Below, piece after piece: positions 35,490 through 39,698 of a stretch of 39,698 bases of DNA. The position numbers and the translations under genes were made by a program. Numbering within the stretch: position 1 is the stretch's first letter; every line of letters starts with the position of its first letter. Under the pieces are notes generated by a model, which made no database searches, was not told the origin of the DNA, and was given only the letters and a program-made list of their open reading frames with translations. The stretch is from a virus. The DNA lies in IMG/VR virus record IMGVR_UViG_3300034375_007237, positions 1 to 39,698 of that record; one strand, 5' to 3'.

Positions 35490-36529
35490 TACACTAGTTC
35501 ACAAGCTTCTTGATATATCTCCTGCATCATTCGCTGAACAACTGATTTATCAAGATTAATTTCTGCCTCCTGAATATATCTATTCAAGATAGAAAGGGTG
35601 TCTTCTGACTCAAATGCTTCAAACTCTTCAGATTCTTCAATTACAAAATTTTCTACAACCTTTAAGTCAGAAACATTAGAAGCATAAAGTTTATCAATGA
35701 ACTTTTCAAATTGCTTGGTATCAGTTTTTTTACGAACAATAACCTTTACAATTTTGTTCTCATATTCCCTGGTATCAAATGTTTGGTAGTTTGTATCCTC
35801 ATAGTAGATGCTATAGAACATTCTATAAGGATTATTGATTGGAGTGTGTTCTAACGTTTCAGTATCAAAGATGTGGAAACCTCTTTTATCATTCAAATCA
35901 TTCCAATACAATTCATATGGATTTCCTAGATAAAAGATTCTTCCGTTGTCCGATCGAGTGTGATAGTGTCCCGAGAAGACATGACTGAACTTCTCAAATA
36001 ATTTGCTCTCCATACCGTGTTCCATGACGATACTTTTATTAACTCTAAATCCTTGTAGCTCAAGGTGCCCCATCGCACATATGCTAGATGTAGTTTTAAT
36101 AGATGTGAGAGTAGTTTCATAATTTTCTTGATTAATCCAGGGTATAAAAAGAACTTTAAGTTTATCTAATGTGACTTCAGTTGGTTCGGAATATACGGTT
36201 ACATTGTCATATTCACGTAGAAGTAAATCTACAGCATTTACTTCATTTGTATTTTTATAATATGCAGTATGATTTCCAACAATGGTATGGACAGTTACTC
36301 CCATTGCTTGGAGTCTATCGTAATAATTATTCTTTGCCCAAGAAAGTGCTGAGAAATCAATACCTTTGCGACTGTCAAAGGTATCACCCATATCAATTAC
36401 AGTTGTGATACCTTCTTTTTTTAGTGTAGGAAAGAATACGTTCTCATAAAACTTCAGAAAGTAATCATGAAAAAGTTTTGAATTCTTTCTTGCACCGAAA
36501 TGCTGATCGGTAATAATTGCAACTTTCAT
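35489..36529 (-). CDS. 47: Recombination nuclease subunit, Mre11-like (T4 gp47)
   Basis: The 346-residue metallophosphatase-fold nuclease acts with gp46. Motifs are D8-x-H10 (TDQHFGARK), GDTFDSRK (48-55), GNHTAYY (85-91) and GHYHTRSDN near 197. All metal-binding motifs are intact. The start overlaps gp55 as TAATG and the stop overlaps the DUF3110-like gene. The arrangement 55-47-(small gene)-46 follows T4. Confidence 0.96.
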   Translation of the reverse strand: MKVAIITDQHFGARKNSKLFHDYFLKFYENVFFPTLKKEGITTVIDMGDTFDSRKGIDFSALSWAKNNYYDRLQAMGVTVHTIVGNHTAYYKNTNEVNAVDLLLREYDNVTVYSEPTEVTLDKLKVLFIPWINQENYETTLTSIKTTSSICAMGHLELQGFRVNKSIVMEHGMESKLFEKFSHVFSGHYHTRSDNGRIFYLGNPYELYWNDLNDKRGFHIFDTETLEHTPINNPYRMFYSIYYEDTNYQTFDTREYENKIVKVIVRKKTDTKQFEKFIDKLYASNVSDLKVVENFVIEESEEFEAFESEDTLSILNRYIQEAEINLDKSVVQRMMQEIYQEACELV

Positions 36530-37050
36530 TAACCGCGCAGTTTTGAGTGAACGTTGTCCTTAATGCTATTGTAGTCGGAATAGTTAGAGCCGTCAAGTGT
36601 ATTGCTATCATCAAACACTTCACTGAATCCAGACTTCTCAAGGATTTTGTTCTTGATTTCTAACTGACGCTTTTCTCTTTGGATACGACGAAGGAAAGCA
36701 TAGTGAATGATTTGGGTGAAGTATGCAAAGGGGTTCTGTGACTTCTCTGGATTGAAGTTGTGAATGTATTGAACACAGTTCTCAATCCCATCAGAAATCA
36801 TATCCTCTTTGAACATGTAGTTCACGAAGTTTGGTTTGAATGACAGGTGATTAGCAATCTTCAGGAAACACTCACCAATGTAGCGGGGAATAGGAGGCTT
36901 AGTGTCCCATCTCTGAGAGCGATCTTCTTTGGTTGGTTCTCTACCATACTTCTTGATAAAGGCAATCTCAACATCTTCACGATATTTAATCAGTGCGGAG
37001 AGAAACTCTTTATTGTTTACGTAGTGCTCTGACCTCTTTCTTTTGGCCAT
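36529..37050 (-). CDS. 55: Late sigma factor (T4 gp55-like)
   Basis: gp55 replaces the host sigma factor to recognise NATAAATA late promoters with the gp45 clamp as activator. I place the start at 37050 (MAKRKRSEHYVNNKEFLSAL, 173 aa), since T4 gp55 also has YVNNKELL near its N terminus; ATG 37068 is possible. Region-2-like sequence is seen in FKEDMISDGIENCVQYIHNF and NPFAYFTQIIHYAFLRRIQR. A strong sigma70-type promoter lies upstream. At least twelve NATAAATA motifs in this window are likely targets. Confidence 0.95.
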   Translation of the reverse strand: MAKRKRSEHYVNNKEFLSALIKYREDVEIAFIKKYGREPTKEDRSQRWDTKPPIPRYIGECFLKIANHLSFKPNFVNYMFKEDMISDGIENCVQYIHNFNPEKSQNPFAYFTQIIHYAFLRRIQREKRQLEIKNKILEKSGFSEVFDDSNTLDGSNYSDYNSIKDNVHSKLRG

Positions 37051-37092
37051 AACTGCTGTTGATATCATTAGTTTATCTCATAATATGTATGA

Positions 37093-37121
37093 ATTATACC
37101 ATTTTTAAAAATGCTTGACAA
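37093..37121 (-). promoter_or_regulatory. Early sigma70-type promoter for gp55
   Basis: On the minus strand TTGTCA (37116-37121), a 17-base spacer, and TATAAT (37093-37098) preceded by TGG, an extended -10. It lies in the 103-base gap before gp55 and would also serve gp47 and gp46. It is the best early promoter in the window. Confidence 0.85.
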
Positions 37122-37170
37122 GTCCTCAAATACTCAGTAGAATACCTTTGTTAGGGTTGATAGAGATGGC

Positions 37171-37566
37171 TTAGCTACTCTTATAGAGCTTCTCTAGAAT
37201 CTCTTTAGCATCATTGACATTAGAGACATAACCCATTGTTTTAGTAATATTCTTTTTATTAGTTCCTTTGTCTAAAGGTTCTCTTACGAAAGTTTGATAC
37301 ATCATTATCATTTCAATATCAGAAGATTCAGAGATAGTAAGAACATCTTCTAGATTTAAGATGAACATATCATCAGTTGTTGTTTTAAGCCAAGGTTCTA
37401 ATGAATAACCAACAACACCTTTTCTTCCTGTTATTTCATTAACAATAATTGGATTAGAAACTATTAACATAGTTCTATCTTCTTCTTCAGAAGCTGCTAC
37501 TTTAGCAAATATCTCTTCTCCTGTTTTTAACTTTATTGTTGCATAAAAGTCGTCTTCAATTCCCAT
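37171..37566 (-). CDS. LSm-like small protein, 131 aa
   Basis: Third member of the LSm-like set in this window: YATIKLKTGEEIFAKVAASE opens the barrel, SNPIIVNEI matches the Asn-Pro/Lys-Pro strand of the others, VGYSLEPWLKTTTDDMFIL parallels the Leu-Phe-Pro-Trp turn, and LEDVLTISESSDIEMIMMYQ ends it. The C-terminal extension (NVNDAKEILEKLYKSS) is helical. It overlaps the uvsW end by 11 bases. Function unknown, RNA binding only inferred from fold resemblance. Confidence 0.65.
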   Translation of the reverse strand: MGIEDDFYATIKLKTGEEIFAKVAASEEEDRTMLIVSNPIIVNEITGRKGVVGYSLEPWLKTTTDDMFILNLEDVLTISESSDIEMIMMYQTFVREPLDKGTNKKNITKTMGYVSNVNDAKEILEKLYKSS

Positions 37567-39034
37567 TTTTCTTTAATTGAATAGTGATTATCTCATAGTT
37601 AAAATTCTCTTCATTGTATGTTTTAATTCTTTCAATAAAGTGATTAAGAGTATAATTTTTTCTAGTGTTATAAGTGCAATCGTCAGAGATATCGTAAAGA
37701 GTGGCTTTTACTTTGTCTTTTCCTTTTCTAAGAACTCGTCCAATACTTTGAAGATTTCTGATTCTGGACTTACTTGGAGAGGCAAAGATAACATTATGGA
37801 GGTTTTTAATATTGATACCTGTAGAAAAAGTTCCATAAGAGGCAACAATAATTGCGTTGTTTTCTCTCTCTGTAATCTCTCTGACTAATTCTCTTTCTTC
37901 AGCATCCACTCCACCATGAACAAAGAATACTTTACGTTCTTCACTAGTGTTACTATTTATTTGTTCGTAAAGTACTGCACCATGAGCTTCTACTCTTGCA
38001 AACAAAACAAGAGTATTGCCTTTTAAATCTAAAGTAAGATTACGAATGAACTTATTTCTCTGTTCGTGACCGATTAAATACTGTATCTCATCTTCATAAG
38101 TTTCAAACTTTTGTGGTGGGTGTTTAAGAACAAGACACTGAATGTCAAGTTGAGAAAGATGTCCTTGTCTCATCAACTCATCAGTTCTTGTTACCTTATA
38201 CGATGGGCCAAATAATCCTTCAAGAACCCACTTGTGAGTTTGTGTACCATCTAATGTTCCAGTGAATCCAAATCTATATTTTGCATGATGTAGTTTAGTC
38301 ATGATTTGTATTAATGATTTGGACTTGAAAAGATGTGCTTCATCACCTATAATACATCCATAATCTTCAAAAAAAGATCGCTCTAGTTTATATACTGACT
38401 GCCATGTGGTAATTGTCACTGGAGCATCATTACTCTTCTCTCTACCAGAATAGATACGGTGGCAATATGAGTCAGCATCCCAACCATAATCCAAAAAGTC
38501 CTTGTACATCTGCTCTACAAGAGATGTCGTCGGAACAACTAGAAGAATTTTTTTGCCTTTATCCACATAGTATCTTACGAGGGAATAAATCATTAGTGAT
38601 TTGCCGCTCGCTGTGGGGCTTATCAATAGTTTTCTATTATGCTTTAGGGCACCATATACTCCCTCAATTTGATACTTCCTGGGAGTATGGACACAAATGG
38701 AATGCATATAATCCTTGACACCTTCATATGAGATATGTTCATTTTCCTCATATGGAGTTCCATAGAACTTATTGTCTTCAAACTTATAAGTATATCCGTA
38801 TTGCTTACAGAAATTGACAATCTTATCTAAGAGTCCAACATAAATCTGTTTGGATCTCATATCATATAAATGAATCTCCCCGTTCCAGTTTCTATTTCTA
38901 TATTGGGGCATAAATTTAGCCCCTTCCACTTGAAAGGTAAATTTATCTCTTAATTCGTATTCAATGTGTGGTTGTGTTTCTATTCTTAAAAATACTTCAT
39001 TTGCTTTTTTTATAACAAGATCAGTAGTATTCAT
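37556..39034 (-). CDS. uvsW: DNA/RNA helicase UvsW
   Basis: UvsW is the superfamily 2 helicase that unwinds branched DNA and R-loops and helps switch T4 from origin-dependent to recombination-dependent replication. The 492-residue protein has an N-terminal substrate-binding domain, then SPTASGKS (139-146), DEAH (231-234), and the C-terminal motif V/VI (VIFASPSKSRIRNLQSIGRV). A GATAAATA late promoter lies 21 bases before the start, in line with late expression of T4 uvsW. Confidence 0.96.
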   Translation of the reverse strand: MNTTDLVIKKANEVFLRIETQPHIEYELRDKFTFQVEGAKFMPQYRNRNWNGEIHLYDMRSKQIYVGLLDKIVNFCKQYGYTYKFEDNKFYGTPYEENEHISYEGVKDYMHSICVHTPRKYQIEGVYGALKHNRKLLISPTASGKSLMIYSLVRYYVDKGKKILLVVPTTSLVEQMYKDFLDYGWDADSYCHRIYSGREKSNDAPVTITTWQSVYKLERSFFEDYGCIIGDEAHLFKSKSLIQIMTKLHHAKYRFGFTGTLDGTQTHKWVLEGLFGPSYKVTRTDELMRQGHLSQLDIQCLVLKHPPQKFETYEDEIQYLIGHEQRNKFIRNLTLDLKGNTLVLFARVEAHGAVLYEQINSNTSEERKVFFVHGGVDAEERELVREITERENNAIIVASYGTFSTGINIKNLHNVIFASPSKSRIRNLQSIGRVLRKGKDKVKATLYDISDDCTYNTRKNYTLNHFIERIKTYNEENFNYEIITIQLKKNGN

Positions 39035-39054
39035 ATTAAGATTCTATCTGGAAA

Positions 39055-39062
39055 TATTTATC
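39055..39062 (-). promoter_or_regulatory. Late promoter motif (GATAAATA) for uvsW
   Basis: GATAAATA on the minus strand overlaps the end of the NUMOD3 gene, 21 bases before uvsW. T4 uvsW is also late. Confidence 0.55.
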
Positions 39063-39393
39063 TCTTATATCCAGACTCTCTTCTTTTTTTATAGTATTCC
39101 TTTAAACTATCACTTCTCTTCTTTTTTTCTTCTTCTGTAAGTTTTCTTCCTTTTGTGTAACTATTGCCCTGCATTCTTTTTCTCATTTTTTCTTTAGTCT
39201 CTTCACTGTGAGAAAACCCGGTTAATCCTTTATTCCAAGGTTCTTTCCCTTTTTTTGAAAGAGACATTTTTAATTTTGCTTCTTCTGTATGATTCCATCC
39301 CTTTCTCCAATACTTATGATCAAAAGGTTCAAAATTATTGTCGTCAAAATCAAAATCTTTTAGAGAGGAAAATATATCATCCATACTTTGCAT
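39058..39393 (-). CDS. Orphan NUMOD3-repeat protein, 111 aa
   Basis: After an acidic N terminus (MDDIFSSLKDFDFDDNNFEP), residues about 28-111 carry NUMOD3-type DNA-binding repeats: HTEEAKLKMSLSKKGKEPWN, HSEETKEKMRKRMQGNSYTK and LTEEEKKKRSDSLKEYYKKR. No GIY-YIG or HNH catalytic motif is present. It is therefore either a decayed homing endonuclease or a DNA-binding protein. ATG 39384 is an alternative start and leaves more room after the GATAAATA motif 14 bases upstream. It sits between uvsY and uvsW. Confidence 0.65.
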   Translation of the reverse strand: MQSMDDIFSSLKDFDFDDNNFEPFDHKYWRKGWNHTEEAKLKMSLSKKGKEPWNKGLTGFSHSEETKEKMRKRMQGNSYTKGRKLTEEEKKKRSDSLKEYYKKRRESGYKR

Positions 39394-39406
39394 TTGTTAC
39401 TTCAAA

Positions 39407-39414
39407 TATTTATC
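39407..39414 (-). promoter_or_regulatory. Late promoter motif (GATAAATA) for the NUMOD3 gene
   Basis: GATAAATA on the minus strand directly at the end of uvsY and 14 bases before the ATG at 39393. Confidence 0.45.
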
Positions 39415-39698
39415 TACCCTAGTCCAGCATTGAATCTCATGAACTCAATTGCATTCTTGATTTGATATGTGCGATTAGTAATCTGCTTTAAAATGCTTTC
39501 AATGTAAACAAGCATTGTATCGTAGTAATCAATCTTCAGGCAGATTGTTGAAAGCTTCTCATCCGCATCCAAATATTTTTGCATAGTGTCTTTATCCCTA
39601 ATTTTTTTAGGAAATGGATTCTCCACATAAACATCAGGATCTGCTTTTCCACTAAAATACTCATAGCGTTCGTGTCGAATATTTTTTCTCTGTTGCTC
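39414..39698 (-). CDS. uvsY: UvsY recombination mediator, partial (5' end outside window)
   Basis: The frame runs from the right window edge to a stop at 39414; a GTG at 39626 gives a shorter form, but the upstream frame stays open. The 94 visible residues include RHERYEYFSGKADPDVYVEN, which parallels ARLDYYSGRGDGDEF of T4 UvsY, a YLDADEKLSTI segment like VLSADKDVLKV, and an IKNAIEFMRFNAGLG end like IKHIQDMRAFEAGK. UvsY loads UvsX onto gp32-coated single-stranded DNA. Confidence 0.85.
   Translation of the reverse strand, partial: EQQRKNIRHERYEYFSGKADPDVYVENPFPKKIRDKDTMQKYLDADEKLSTICLKIDYYDTMLVYIESILKQITNRTYQIKNAIEFMRFNAGLG

Noticed and set aside
1-39698. CRISPR arrays, insertion sequences, group I introns and prophage integration genes
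   Set aside because: No regular repeat-spacer pattern, no transposase or integrase, and no split nrd or polymerase gene was seen. The core genes read through without interruption.
1-39698. Photosynthesis genes (psbA, psbD, hli) expected in cyanophages
   Set aside because: None of their signatures occurs here. They may lie elsewhere in the genome, so absence from the window is not evidence about the phage.

Overview
The window is a segment of a lytic, T4-like cyanomyovirus (a contractile-tailed phage of marine Synechococcus or Prochlorococcus). The call rests on gene content: a complete T4-type replication/recombination core (gp41, gp61, gp43, gp44, gp62, gp45, RegA, UvsX, UvsW, UvsY, gp46, gp47), the late sigma factor gp55, and genes typical of cyanophages rather than coliphages (Hsp20, SpeD, MazG, CobS/CobT-like AAA+ and VWA pair, NrdA/NrdB). 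Every gene supported here lies on the minus strand, so the biological order runs from high to low coordinates. Gene ends overlap heavily (ATGA, TAATG, TGATG), and no stretch longer than about 300 bases lacks a gene.

Read in transcription order. 39698-37171: uvsY (5' end outside the window), an orphan NUMOD3 protein, uvsW and an LSm-like protein. 37121-32733: gp55 from a strong sigma70-type early promoter, then gp47, a DUF3110-like protein, gp46, and a short UDP-sugar dehydrogenase. 32733-28483: a sulfotransferase and the VWA/HExxH protein with its AAA+ partner. 28461-23284: DUF3310-like protein, sliding clamp gp45, SpeD, a PF03013-like protein, gp44, a small membrane protein, a DruA/DUF4338-like protein, gp62 and RegA, closed by a terminator. 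23274-16384: Hsp20, two LSm-like proteins, DNA polymerase, UvsX, helicase gp41 and MazG.

16373-8600 is a different kind of region. It is dominated by late-promoter genes (motif NATAAATA) that look like virion or internal head proteins: a nucleotidyltransferase with a capsid-targeting-like N terminus, a 711-residue basic protein with EF-hand-like loops, a putative PD-(D/E)XK nuclease, and others. It also holds a GIY-YIG/NUMOD3 homing endonuclease and tRNA-Ala. 8623-3763 carries a coiled-coil membrane protein, primase gp61, nrdA and nrdB, ending in a terminator.

3761-1 is an accessory zone: a GIY-YIG protein, a compact Arg-Gly-Asn-Val tRNA cluster with an inverted repeat in each spacer, tRNA-Ser, a chain of tiny overlapping genes (several with one membrane helix or zinc motifs), an HNH endonuclease that runs into tRNA-Pro, and the start of a gene cut by the window edge.

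The logic fits a T4-like programme. The early promoter drives gp55, gp55 with the gp45 clamp activates NATAAATA late promoters, and those sit before uvsW, the putative head proteins and the free-standing endonuclease genes. Nucleotide supply (NrdAB, MazG), polyamine synthesis (SpeD), small heat-shock protein and surface-sugar chemistry are the host-directed additions. The least described parts are the candidate head-packaged enzyme cluster (12.2-15.2 kb), the DruA-like protein inside the clamp-loader operon, the tRNA spacer hairpins, and a possible small RNA behind regA.
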